Source: Phycisphaeraceae bacterium (GTDB lineage: Bacteria; Planctomycetota; Phycisphaerae; Phycisphaerales; UBA1924). From it: a stretch of DNA of 64,000 nucleotides. A program made the translations under genes and the position numbers. A model generated the notes under the pieces. That model made no database searches, was not told where the DNA came from, and saw nothing but the letters and a program-made list of their open reading frames with translations. Below are positions 8,655 to 17,174 of this stretch, piece by piece. The stretch lies in contig JAHBWV010000001.1 in NCBI GenBank assembly GCA_019636845.1, positions 930,001-994,000 on the forward strand. Reading direction: 5' to 3'. Position 1 is the first letter of the stretch; the number at the start of each line of letters is the position of its first letter.

Positions 8655-11075
8655 ATGGGTTCCAGCGTACACCGTGCCGACGTATGGAGATCTGGTTCAG
8701 TGCAGGCGCGCGTGCTGGCGGCATCGATAGCGGTGCTGCAGTCGGGCGTTGTGTGCGTCGGGCAACCGAGCGAGCCGATCGCGTCGTACTTCGGTTTCGA
8801 TGCGCATCGGATCATCGTTGTCGGGAACGGGTGCGGTCCGGTGACGGTTGCGGACTTCAACGGTGATGGTCGTCCCGATATCGCGGTGGTGAACAACGGC
8901 AAGAGCCGGGTCGAGATCCATTATCTTCGCGCTTCGGAGCGGAGTCTGGAGGAGGCGTCGAGGGCGTATCGGGTGAATGAGTTGCCTCCGAATCCGTGGT
9001 ACGACACGGTCAACATCAGTGTGTCGAACCGTGTCGGCGCGATCCGGGCGTTCGACGTCGATCGAGATGGTCGGATCGACCTTGTGTGCGGCGGGTCGTC
9101 ACCTGCGGAGTTGTTCGTGCTGCGGCAGAACGATAAGGGGGAGTTCGAGATCGGGAACAGGAGACGGGTTCGGGACCTGACATCGAGCCAGTCAGCGCTC
9201 GTGATCGCGGATGTGGTGGGCAACGCGGATCCTGAGGTGATCGCGGTTGCGGGCGGGCGCGTGCAGGTCTTCCCGCTTTCGGCGCAGGGCGTGATAGGCA
9301 ACCCGATCGAGATGGGATCTTCGGGGCAGATCGTCGCGGTCTTCGCGGAGGACTTTGACGGTGATGGGCGGATGGATCTGCTGGCGGCTGCGCCGGACGA
9401 TGCGTCGCCGCTGCGGCTGTGGTTGCAGACCGAGGATCCTCGGCCTGCGGCGAGCGCGAGGGGGAGCAAGCAGGGGCTGCTGCCTTCGGAGCTGAGGTTT
9501 GAGATGCCGCCCTTGACGGAGGTTCAGCCGGTGAGGATTCCCGGGCGTGCTGGTGCGTCGATCGCGGTGATCGAGCGTGCATCGCGGCGCGTGGTGCTGT
9601 ACGACGTGACGGCCTCGGATATCGCGGAGCGTTCGAGCGATGCGAGCGCGGAGCGGTCGTTGCAGGCGGCGGTCGGTGGCTTTGTGGATGGTGCGTCCAA
9701 GGGGCGTTCGGTGGCGATCGCGGATCTGAACGGGGATGGCCGGCTGGACATGCTGGCGACGGACTTTCGTGGGAACGCGATCGCGTTGCACGTGCAGGAG
9801 GGCGGTGTCGGCATCACGCCGGGGCGTCGCCAGCCGACGCTGAAGAATCCGAAGTCGATCGCGGTCGGATCGTGGGACGGCGCGGGCGCGCCGGAGGTGT
9901 TCGTCCTGTCTGAGGATGAGAAGACCGTGGGGGTCTCGCGGTTTGATGCTGAGACCGGAGGGATCGGATTCCCTTCGCCGATCACGCTGGCGACGCCGGG
10001 ATCGACGCCGCTCGCGATCGGGTATGCGGATCTCGGGTCGAGCGGTGCGCCCCGCCCGACGCTGGGCGTGATCGTGAAGGACAAGCGGGACCATGTGCTT
10101 GAGTTGCATCGTCCGTCGGGCGAGCCGATCTCGCTGGCGTTGAAGGGTGTGACTCGGCCGCCCCAGACGATCACGGCGGTTGATGCGGATCGTGACGGGC
10201 AGATGGATCTCTTGCTGCTGACGCCGGGGGAGCCCTTGATGATGGTGCGGAACGCGGGGGCGGAACGTGCTGACGAGATGCAGTTGCTGACCAAGGACGA
10301 GATGAAGCAGTTCGGTCTGATCCAGGCGGCGGGGCCGGACAACACGGCCCTTCTGGACATGAACGGGGACGGCAGCATCGAGTTGATCATCGCGGATCAG
10401 AACTTTGTGCGTGGGTGCGTGTACGACGCGGCGAGCGGGTGGCGCGTGGTGAAGCAGGTGAACGTTCCGGACTCGGGCGCTGCGGCGACTTCGCTCGTCG
10501 GGGCGTCGATTCTCGGGAGCGGTGCAGAGGCGTCGATCGTGGTTTCGGACCGAGCCGGAGGGCGTCTCTTGCGTCTGGCCAGGTCGGGCGAGACGTGGGA
10601 GATCGCGGACAACATCCGAGTGCTGGGCTTCCCGGTTGGTCCGATCTGGGCGGGCGCGTTCGGAGGGGACGGGCGTCCGGGGATTCTGGCGGTTGCTGAG
10701 GATGGGTACGCGCTGGTTGCGTTGCAGGGATCGCGGCCCGCGCTCGAGCAGGTGTCGGTGTTCCGCGCCGACAGCGAGACACGGCTTGAGCATGACATTG
10801 AGGTGGGTGATGTGAACGGGGACGGGTTTACCGATCTTGTGGTGCTGGATGCGCGGGAGCAGATGTGCATGATCCTGTCGCTGACGGCATCGAGGCGGAT
10901 CGTGCCCGCGACCGAGTTCAAGGTCTTCGAGTCCAGGTTGTTCATGCGGGGCGATGGGCGTCAGTATGAGCCGTCGGCCTCATGGGTCGGCGACCTGACG
11001 GGGGATGGCGCCCACGACATCATGCTGACGGTGCATGATCGGCTGTTGATCTACCCGCAGATGCGTCGCAGGTGA
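8655..11075 (+). CDS. Secreted FG-GAP/VCBS repeat protein
   Basis: 806 residues. The frame is open further upstream, but that part is antisense to the protease. The ATG used here has GGGAGG five bases before it and starts a signal-like segment ('VLAASIAVLQSGVVCV'). The mature protein carries eight calcium-loop motifs of the D.(N/D/R/T)(G/R)DG..D type: DFNGDGRPD, DVDRDGRID, DFDGDGRMD, DLNGDGRLD, DADRDGQMD, DMNGDGSIE, DVNGDGFTD, DLTGDGAHD. Such repeats form seven- or eight-bladed integrin-like propellers that bind Ca2+ and ligands outside the cell. No enzyme domain or sorting signal was seen. Confidence 0.88.
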   Translation: MGSSVHRADVWRSGSVQARVLAASIAVLQSGVVCVGQPSEPIASYFGFDAHRIIVVGNGCGPVTVADFNGDGRPDIAVVNNGKSRVEIHYLRASERSLEEASRAYRVNELPPNPWYDTVNISVSNRVGAIRAFDVDRDGRIDLVCGGSSPAELFVLRQNDKGEFEIGNRRRVRDLTSSQSALVIADVVGNADPEVIAVAGGRVQVFPLSAQGVIGNPIEMGSSGQIVAVFAEDFDGDGRMDLLAAAPDDASPLRLWLQTEDPRPAASARGSKQGLLPSELRFEMPPLTEVQPVRIPGRAGASIAVIERASRRVVLYDVTASDIAERSSDASAERSLQAAVGGFVDGASKGRSVAIADLNGDGRLDMLATDFRGNAIALHVQEGGVGITPGRRQPTLKNPKSIAVGSWDGAGAPEVFVLSEDEKTVGVSRFDAETGGIGFPSPITLATPGSTPLAIGYADLGSSGAPRPTLGVIVKDKRDHVLELHRPSGEPISLALKGVTRPPQTITAVDADRDGQMDLLLLTPGEPLMMVRNAGAERADEMQLLTKDEMKQFGLIQAAGPDNTALLDMNGDGSIELIIADQNFVRGCVYDAASGWRVVKQVNVPDSGAAATSLVGASILGSGAEASIVVSDRAGGRLLRLARSGETWEIADNIRVLGFPVGPIWAGAFGGDGRPGILAVAEDGYALVALQGSRPALEQVSVFRADSETRLEHDIEVGDVNGDGFTDLVVLDAREQMCMILSLTASRRIVPATEFKVFESRLFMRGDGRQYEPSASWVGDLTGDGAHDIMLTVHDRLLIYPQMRRR

Positions 11076-11100
11076 GGCCAGGCGTGACCTGTTGGCTTGA

Positions 11101-11973
11101 TCAGGTGCCGCTCGGGTGCCAGATGGTCTTCATCTCGACGAAGGGCTCTATCCACCACGGGGACTCGCAGGCGTCGGCGTCGAGCCATGCGTCGCCGTGG
11201 AGCGAGCGGATCTGGACTCGCTTGAGGTTCTCGGCGGTTCCGGCGCGGAGCGATTCGGCGGCAGCCGCGGGGAGTCCTGATGCGTGAACGGCGTCGATGT
11301 CGCGGTGGGAGGCGATGGGGGGGGTGAGTTCGGACCTGAGGCCGGTGAGGATGTTGATGACGCCGGCGGGCACATCGCTGGTGGCACAGACCTCTCCGAG
11401 TGCGGAGGCGACGGGCATGTTGGATTCTGCGCCGATGGCGACGATGGTGTTGCCGGCGCAGAGGGCGGGTGCTACGAGCGAGATGAGCGAGAGGAGCGGG
11501 GCATCGTCCGAGGCGATGGCGGCGACGACGCCGACGGGTTCCGGCGAGGTGAAGTTGTAATAGGGGCCGGAGACGGGGTTGTTGCAGCCGAGAACCTGTG
11601 CGTGCTTGTCGGCCCACCCGGCGAAAGCGACGAGCCGATCGATGGAGCAGGCCACCTCGGTGTCGGGGGAGAGGGTCGGATTGGATGTGCCCTTGAGGAG
11701 GTTCTGGAACTCGTCGCGGCGCGATTCGAGCATCTCCGCGAGTCGGTAAAGGATCTGGCCTCGGTTGTAAGCGGTTGCTGCGGTCCAGGAGGGAAGGGCG
11801 GCGCGTGCGGCTTCGACGGCGTCGCGCAGGTCCTTTCTCGAGGCGTGGCAGACGTGTGCGAGGGGTCTGCCATCGCCGTCGGTGACGGGGAGGGAGCGGC
11901 CGCTCTCGGTGCGGGGGAACTTGCCTCCGATGAAGAGTTTGTACGTTTTGAGGACGCCGAGGCGATCGGTCAT
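11101..11973 (-). CDS. Short aldehyde-dehydrogenase-like protein (lacks catalytic C-terminal domain)
   Basis: 290 residues against about 480-500 for a full aldehyde dehydrogenase. It opens 'MTDRLGVLKTYKLFIGGKF', typical of the NAD-binding domain, and has 'SPEPVGVVAAIASDDAPLL' and 'ALCAGNTIVAIGAE', but ends before the region that would hold the catalytic Cys. The ending 'FVEMKTIWHPSGT' looks like a natural C-terminus. From memory, actinobacteria carry a similar short paralogue beside deoC and a full dehydrogenase; no such partner is next to it here. It may be a regulatory or structural subunit. The frame extends upstream but only the stretch from this ATG is ALDH-like. Confidence 0.75.
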   Translation of the reverse strand: MTDRLGVLKTYKLFIGGKFPRTESGRSLPVTDGDGRPLAHVCHASRKDLRDAVEAARAALPSWTAATAYNRGQILYRLAEMLESRRDEFQNLLKGTSNPTLSPDTEVACSIDRLVAFAGWADKHAQVLGCNNPVSGPYYNFTSPEPVGVVAAIASDDAPLLSLISLVAPALCAGNTIVAIGAESNMPVASALGEVCATSDVPAGVINILTGLRSELTPPIASHRDIDAVHASGLPAAAAESLRAGTAENLKRVQIRSLHGDAWLDADACESPWWIEPFVEMKTIWHPSGT

Positions 11974-12107
11974 GGGGTTGTTCCCGGGTCGGGTGGCGTT
12001 GAGATTGAGAAGGGTACGTCTGCCGCGGGTCTGGGGGCGTGTTGTACGCGAGCGAGACGGGAGTGAGAGGACGTCGGAGTGCGGGAGGTGGTGGTTGGGT
12101 GCAAGCG

Positions 12108-12962
12108 TTAATGGGAGCCGACGAGTGGGTCGTGCTGGGGTGTGGGGTCGCCGTGCTTCTGGACGTGCTGCTCGGCGCTGGAGAGCATGTCGCGAGACCA
12201 GGAGTCGGCGTCGGCGGGGCCGACCATCTCGTGGGCGATGGCGTCGACGATGCGTTTCAGGAAGGTGTGCGGGATCGGGTGTCCGATACCCGCGGGCTCG
12301 ATCTGGAGCGAAGCGATCATGCGTGCGAGCGCGTGGGCTCGTTCGGCGGGCTTGTATGGCTGTATGGCGACTGCGTCGACGATCGAGATCCGGGCGACGG
12401 GGGGGCCTGCGGCGACCACCACGAGATTCGAGGGTTTGTGGTCGCGGTTGAACCTGCCTGACTTGATGATCTGGGCGATGCCGCGGCCGGTCTCGTAGGC
12501 AATCGCGCGGGATGGGGGTGACTCGGGATCTTCTTTGACGAGCCCTCTGGCGATCTGCCAGAGGAGGGTGTGTCCCGGGACATACTCGGTGATGAGCGTG
12601 CGAACGGGGGCTCCGTCGCGGGAACCGGCGACGATGGCGACGCAGTGCGGCGCGGAGAGGCCGATGGAGCGGAGCCACTCAGAGCCTGACCACTGGCGTT
12701 CTTCTCGTCCGGATTGGGTGAGGGACTGCGCAAGGGCCTTGAGCCCGGAGGCGTGACGGGTCTTGAGGACGAGATCCCGGGAGAGGACCATGCTTCTGAG
12801 CACGGAGCTGTGCGGGGATTGTTTGAATACTTCGGCACCGACGGCCCAGTCGCGTCCTGAGAAGACGGAGACCCAGCGGCTCTTTGCTTCGGCGGCATCT
12901 CCCTCGACGGCTTCGAGTCGCACGATGCGGATGGAGCGGTTCGGGGGGAGGAGCATGTGCAT
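12108..12962 (-). CDS. Kinase-like protein (Kdo/RIO-type lipopolysaccharide kinase fold)
   Basis: 284 residues. A catalytic-loop-like motif 'NRDHKPSNLVVV' (about 172-183) matches the HRDxKPSN core of protein kinases, and 'ISIVDAVAIQ' (about 192-201) takes the place of the DFG strand. 'RDLVLKTRHAS' could supply the ATP-binding Lys and 'LITEYVPGHTLL' the hinge. This pattern is closest to the Kdo/WaaP and RIO-like small kinases, which phosphorylate lipopolysaccharide core sugars in Gram-negative cells. The substrate here is unknown. It is on the same strand as the methyltransferase gene upstream (69 bp gap). Confidence 0.65.
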   Translation of the reverse strand: MHMLLPPNRSIRIVRLEAVEGDAAEAKSRWVSVFSGRDWAVGAEVFKQSPHSSVLRSMVLSRDLVLKTRHASGLKALAQSLTQSGREERQWSGSEWLRSIGLSAPHCVAIVAGSRDGAPVRTLITEYVPGHTLLWQIARGLVKEDPESPPSRAIAYETGRGIAQIIKSGRFNRDHKPSNLVVVAAGPPVARISIVDAVAIQPYKPAERAHALARMIASLQIEPAGIGHPIPHTFLKRIVDAIAHEMVGPADADSWSRDMLSSAEQHVQKHGDPTPQHDPLVGSH

Positions 12963-13031
12963 GACTGTACGAGCGTATCGGATCGCGTCGGGGCGCGGTT
13001 CCCCCGCGGGAAAGAGGATGTGTCGCGCTGT

Positions 13032-13835
13032 TCAGGGGCGTCTTGCGGTGACGGCCCAGACGCGGTGGGGCACGTGGATGGGTGTGTTCGGGAAGCGATC
13101 CTGGAGCATGGCTGCGAGGTCGGCATCGAACAAGGCGACACGTGCGGGGTCGAGACTTGCGCCGACGCCGTTGCAGGTGCGCATCCGGCCTCGCCATTCT
13201 TCGTGGTTGAAGGGCTGTGGGTGCTCGAACGAGAACTGTACGACCGAGACGAACCCGGCGTTTGGAAGGTCGTTCAGCGGGTTGATATGGACGCCGTGTC
13301 CGCCGGCCATGGGCCAGTTGGGGTTGTGCCTGAGGATGAGTTCTTCGGTGGCACGAGCGAGTTCGGAGCGATGTGGGAGGTAATCGAAGGAGGCGCAGAC
13401 GATGAGCCCGCCTGGCCTGAGGATGCGCATCGCTTCGAGGGCGGCGCGGGGTCGATCAAACCAGTGCCAGCATTGGAGGGCGAGGTAGAGGTCGATGGAG
13501 TGGTCGGGGAGGCCGGTTTCTTCGGCGCGAGCGGGGCGAGTCTGGATGGTGAGGGAGCGACTGGTTGCGGCGCGTGTCAGCGCATCGAGTTGGTCTTGTG
13601 CCGGGTCGATGGCGGTGACGCTTGCTCCTCGGCGTGCGAGGGCGATGGCTCCCGCGCCGGTTCCCGCGCCGACGTCGATGGCTTGGGCATCCTGGAGTCG
13701 GTAGAGCGCGTCGATGCGGTCGTAGAGCGTATCGGGGGGGCCGGGGCGGTAGCGTTCGTAGTCGAGCGTGACGCGTGCGAAGTCAACGCTACGGGCGTAT
13801 GCAGCGACGGCGGCGGTCTTGCTTTCGAGCGACAT
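13032..13835 (-). CDS. Class I SAM-dependent methyltransferase
   Basis: 267 residues. Motif I 'AIDVGAGTGAGAIALA' (about 52-67) and the acidic end of strand 2 'VTAIDPAQDQLDAL' define the SAM pocket. 'LALQCWHWFDRPRAALEAMRILRPGGLIVC' gives motifs IV-VI of the Methyltransf_11/UbiE-like group. The substrate is not evident. A frame open upstream on this strand is low-complexity antisense of the transporter genes; only the part from this ATG is protein-like. The gene diverges from the lolC-type gene with 93 bp between starts. No clear ribosome site is visible. Confidence 0.82.
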   Translation of the reverse strand: MSLESKTAAVAAYARSVDFARVTLDYERYRPGPPDTLYDRIDALYRLQDAQAIDVGAGTGAGAIALARRGASVTAIDPAQDQLDALTRAATSRSLTIQTRPARAEETGLPDHSIDLYLALQCWHWFDRPRAALEAMRILRPGGLIVCASFDYLPHRSELARATEELILRHNPNWPMAGGHGVHINPLNDLPNAGFVSVVQFSFEHPQPFNHEEWRGRMRTCNGVGASLDPARVALFDADLAAMLQDRFPNTPIHVPHRVWAVTARRP

Positions 13836-13928
13836 GCCGCATTGTTCGCAGGTGGGGAGGGTTGCGGGATTCTTGCGGTGATGCTGGGTCAGGACCTTGT
13901 GGGGGTGTCGTCCATACACTCGACACCT

Positions 13929-15482
13929 GTGTACCAGATTCTCCTCACGCGCAAGTACCTCACGAGCAAGATCATGCCCCTCTTGGCGGCGATCGCGGTC
14001 GTGTTGTGCACGGCGATGGTGCTGATCACGTGGTCTGTGATGGGTGGGTTTCTGAAGAACCTGGTGAAGAGCGGTCGCACGATGATCGGCGATGTGGCGA
14101 TCGTGTGGCCGAATGTGGGCTTTGCGCATTACGAGGATCTGATCGAGATGCTTGAGGCCGACCCGATGATCGAGGCGGCGTGCCCGATGATCGAGTCGTA
14201 CGGGCTCGCGCATCTGCCCGGGGATCGGACGGAGTTGGTTGTCATCAAGGGTGTTGATGGCCCGTCGTTCGATCGTGTGACGGGGTACGCGGAGACGCTG
14301 TATTGGAAGCCGCTCACGGCACCGCACCCGAAGGACAAGCAGCAGCGAGACTGGCGGAATCGGAGCCACGGGTTGTGGGAGCAGAAGTATCGGGATGGGC
14401 TGGGTCTGAAGGAGTATGACGCGAACACGGATCGTCAGGTTGGCGCGGCGGTTCTGGGGATTGAGGTCTCGGGGTACAACATCCGGGAGTTGTGGGGCGG
14501 GTACACGCCGGGCGTCGTGGTTGTGCCGCAGACGGACGGGACGACGCGCGATGTGCAGGTGTTGATGTTTGATGAGACGATCACGCTGAACCTGCTGGCT
14601 CTGGATGGGAGCGGGCGGACGGTTGATACGAAGACGCGGAAGATCCCGGTCGCGAATGAGTTTCAGTCGGGTTTGTACGACATCGATAAGCAGACGGTGA
14701 TTGTGAATCTGGATGTTGTGCAGGACATGCTCAACATGGATCAGGCGGAGCGGATCGATCCTGATGGGGTGGATGATCCGTTCCGAGTGGTGATCGATCC
14801 TTTGACGGGGCTGGAGTCGCTCGGGGCGGGGCCGGCGATGCTGATCGATCCGGCACGGGTGACGACGGTGCTGGTGCGTGGGGTGGATTCGGAGGGGGAT
14901 CCGAGACTGCTCGCGGAGCGATGCAGGGAGATTTATGCGAAGTTCGCGGCGAAGCACGCGAGGGTGCCGCCTGCGGAGAACATCAGGATCTCGACGTGGG
15001 AGGACCAGAATCGGACGCTGATCTCGGCGGTGAAGAAGGAGACGGGGCTGGTTCTGTTCATTTTCTCGTTTATATCGCTGACGGCGGTGATCCTGGTTCT
15101 GGCGATTTTCTGGTCGATGGTGAGCGAGAAGACAAAGGACGTGGGTGTGCTGCGTTCGATCGGCGCGAGTCGCTCTGGCGTTGCGATGATCTGGATCTCG
15201 TACGGTCTGGCGATCGGGCTGATGGGTTCTCTTCTGGGGGGCGCGTTGGCGTACGCGATTGTGCTCAATATCAATCCGATCCACGATTGGATGGGTGAGG
15301 CGCTGGGGCTGACGATCTGGGATCCGCGTGTGTACTACTTCGTGGAGATTCCGAACGAGGTGGAGTCGGACAAGGCGGTGATCGTAATGCTGGGTGGGGT
15401 TCTTTCTTCTGTGGTGGGGGCGATGATCCCGGCGATTCGCGCCGCGTGTCTGTCGCCTGTCCGGGCACTGCGGTTTGAGTAG
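13929..15482 (+). CDS. LolC/LolE-type ABC transporter permease
   Basis: 517 residues from a GTG. The start 'VYQILLTRKYLTSKIMPLLAAIAVVLCTAMVLITWSVMGGF' is the LolC/E N-terminus with TM1 and the conserved 'mG.f' turn. A large periplasmic domain (about 60-365) follows. Three C-terminal TM helices come next, with 'VSEKTKDVGVLRSIGASRSGV', the coupling segment typical of FtsX/LolE proteins, and a closing 'LSPVRALRFE'. With the ATPase gene 15 bp downstream it should extract lipoproteins or another lipid substrate from the inner membrane. A single permease gene suggests a homodimer. The periplasmic domain is larger than in E. coli LolC. Confidence 0.88.
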   Translation: MYQILLTRKYLTSKIMPLLAAIAVVLCTAMVLITWSVMGGFLKNLVKSGRTMIGDVAIVWPNVGFAHYEDLIEMLEADPMIEAACPMIESYGLAHLPGDRTELVVIKGVDGPSFDRVTGYAETLYWKPLTAPHPKDKQQRDWRNRSHGLWEQKYRDGLGLKEYDANTDRQVGAAVLGIEVSGYNIRELWGGYTPGVVVVPQTDGTTRDVQVLMFDETITLNLLALDGSGRTVDTKTRKIPVANEFQSGLYDIDKQTVIVNLDVVQDMLNMDQAERIDPDGVDDPFRVVIDPLTGLESLGAGPAMLIDPARVTTVLVRGVDSEGDPRLLAERCREIYAKFAAKHARVPPAENIRISTWEDQNRTLISAVKKETGLVLFIFSFISLTAVILVLAIFWSMVSEKTKDVGVLRSIGASRSGVAMIWISYGLAIGLMGSLLGGALAYAIVLNINPIHDWMGEALGLTIWDPRVYYFVEIPNEVESDKAVIVMLGGVLSSVVGAMIPAIRAACLSPVRALRFE

Positions 15483-15497
15483 TGATGGGGTTGCTTG

Positions 15498-16211
15498 ATG
15501 CCGTTGCTGGAAGTGCAGAATCTGCAGAAGACGTATCGCCTTGGGCGTGTGAGCGTGCCGGTGCTGCGCGGGGCGTCGCTCTCTGTTGAAGAGGGTGAGT
15601 TTGTGGCGGTTCTCGGGGCGTCGGGGTCGGGGAAGAGCACGCTGCTGCATCTGATCGGCGGGCTTGACAGGCCGGATCGTGCGGAGTCGGTGATCCGCTT
15701 TCAGGGCGAGTCGATTTACGGGATGTCGGCGGGCGGGTTGGACAGGTACCGAGCGAGAACGGTTGGTTTCGTGTTTCAGTTCTACCACCTGTTGCCGGAG
15801 CTGAATGTTCTGCAGAACGTGATGATCGCATCGATGGTGAGGCACGGGTTTGCGTTCTCGGCGCGACGGACGGGGGTGCGTGCGCGGGCGACTGGTTTGC
15901 TGGAGGCGTTCGGGCTCGGTAGCCGCCTGCGGCATCGGCCGGCGGAGCTTTCGGGCGGTGAGCGTCAGCGTGTGGCGATTGCGAGAGCGTTGATGAATGA
16001 GCCGCGGCTGTTGCTTGCGGATGAGCCGACTGGGAATCTGGATCGCAAGACGGGTGATGCGATTCTGGATGCGTTGGGGAGGATCCGTGCGGAGAGCCGC
16101 CAGACAGTGATCATGGTGACGCATGATGCGCATGTTGCGGCGCGTGCGGACCGGGTGGTGAAACTTGAGGATGGGTGCGTCGTGGCCGAGCACTCGAGGC
16201 CGTTGGTGTAG
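15498..16211 (+). CDS. lolD: LolD-type ABC transporter ATP-binding protein
   Basis: 237 residues. Walker A 'GASGSGKST' at about 40-48, Q-loop 'FVFQFYHLLPELNVLQNV' (the MacB/LolD form), signature 'LSGGERQRVAIARAL', Walker B 'LLLADEPTGNLD' and switch His in 'MVTHDAHVA'. ATG used; an adjacent in-frame TTG one codon earlier is less likely. It follows the permease gene closely and is probably translated from the same mRNA, supplying ATPase activity to it. The product is cytoplasmic and docks on the permease. Confidence 0.92.
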   Translation: MPLLEVQNLQKTYRLGRVSVPVLRGASLSVEEGEFVAVLGASGSGKSTLLHLIGGLDRPDRAESVIRFQGESIYGMSAGGLDRYRARTVGFVFQFYHLLPELNVLQNVMIASMVRHGFAFSARRTGVRARATGLLEAFGLGSRLRHRPAELSGGERQRVAIARALMNEPRLLLADEPTGNLDRKTGDAILDALGRIRAESRQTVIMVTHDAHVAARADRVVKLEDGCVVAEHSRPLV

Positions 16212-16301
16212 ATGGCGGGTTGGTGAGGGGGCGCGAGATCGGGTTTGGTTTGGACGACCTTTGTGGTTACTATCTTGGTCAGACTGGAGCCCTAGCGACC
16301 A

Positions 16302-17138
16302 TTGTCACCCGGCAGCGATCAACTTGGTCTTGCGATCTCCGACTTCAAGGTCGGGAGCCACATTCTGTACGGACCTGAGGGGACCCCGGTCGAGGCGAAG
16401 GTGGAGCAGACTGGGACCGGCAGGCGTGTGGTGTTTCTGCACGGTCTGGTCGGTCTGAACGATCACTGGGAGGATGTGGTCCGTTCGATCCGTCATCGTG
16501 CGGCGTGCGAGATGCTTGAGATCCCCTTGTTGAGTCTTCGCGGGGAGGATTGCACGATCCACGCTGTGACGGAGATGACGATCCGGTATTTGTCGTCGAA
16601 CCCTGAGCCATCGATTCTTGTGGGGAACTCGTTCGGCGGTCACGTCGCGTTGCGGGTTGCGATCGAGAGGCCTGATCTTGTGGCGGGGCTGGTGCTCGCC
16701 GGTGCTTCGGGTCTTCTGGAGCGCACGATGGTGCGTGAGATTCAGATCCGGCCGTCTCGGGAGTGGCTGGGTGAGAAGATCGGCGAGCTGTTTCATGACC
16801 GCTCGAAGATGCGTGAGGCGGATTTGGATCGTGCGCATCAGGAGTTGTCGGTTCGTGGCGGGGCGCGAGCGATGGTTCGGTTGTCGCGGACGGCGCGTCG
16901 GAATCATCTCGGGCCGAAGATCTCTCAGATTTCGTGCCCGACGCTGCTGATTTGGGGCAGGCAGGACATCGTGACGCCGCCGGAGGCCGCGGAGGAGTTC
17001 CACGCGAAGATTCCGGACACGCGACTTGTGTGGCTGGAGCAGTGCGGGCATGCGCCGATGATCGAGTGTCCTGGCGAGTTTGCCACGGCGATGAACGGGT
17101 TTCTGGACGAGTTCGATCGGCGCGAGAACAGGTCCTGA
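16302..17138 (+). CDS. Alpha/beta hydrolase
   Basis: 278 residues from a TTG; no better start is visible before 'VVFLHGLVG'. The oxyanion-strand motif 'FLHG' (45-48), nucleophile elbow 'GNSFGG' with Ser110, acid Asp222 in 'GRQDIVTPP' and His250 in 'CGHAPM' form a complete triad. The layout is that of the AB_hydrolase_1 group (esterases, haloperoxidases, MhpC-like C-C hydrolases). No signal peptide, so it is cytoplasmic. The substrate is unknown. It lies 36 bp upstream of the GH3 gene on the same strand, and a shared transcript is likely. Confidence 0.85.
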   Translation: MSPGSDQLGLAISDFKVGSHILYGPEGTPVEAKVEQTGTGRRVVFLHGLVGLNDHWEDVVRSIRHRAACEMLEIPLLSLRGEDCTIHAVTEMTIRYLSSNPEPSILVGNSFGGHVALRVAIERPDLVAGLVLAGASGLLERTMVREIQIRPSREWLGEKIGELFHDRSKMREADLDRAHQELSVRGGARAMVRLSRTARRNHLGPKISQISCPTLLIWGRQDIVTPPEAAEEFHAKIPDTRLVWLEQCGHAPMIECPGEFATAMNGFLDEFDRRENRS

Positions 17139-17174
17139 CACTTCTGCCGGCCTGAGCCATACGCTGACGCTGCC

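Noticed and set aside
9192..10793. A 533-codon minus-strand open frame under the VCBS gene
   Set aside because: Arg-rich shadow of a long GC-rich gene; the plus strand carries clear calcium-loop repeats.
11101..11973. The short ALDH gene as a pseudogene
   Set aside because: No frameshift or stop, and a family-like C-terminus; a natural short form is more likely than a truncation.
13836..16193. Upstream extension of the methyltransferase frame to 1053 codons
   Set aside because: Antisense to the LolC/LolD genes; composition is not protein-like.
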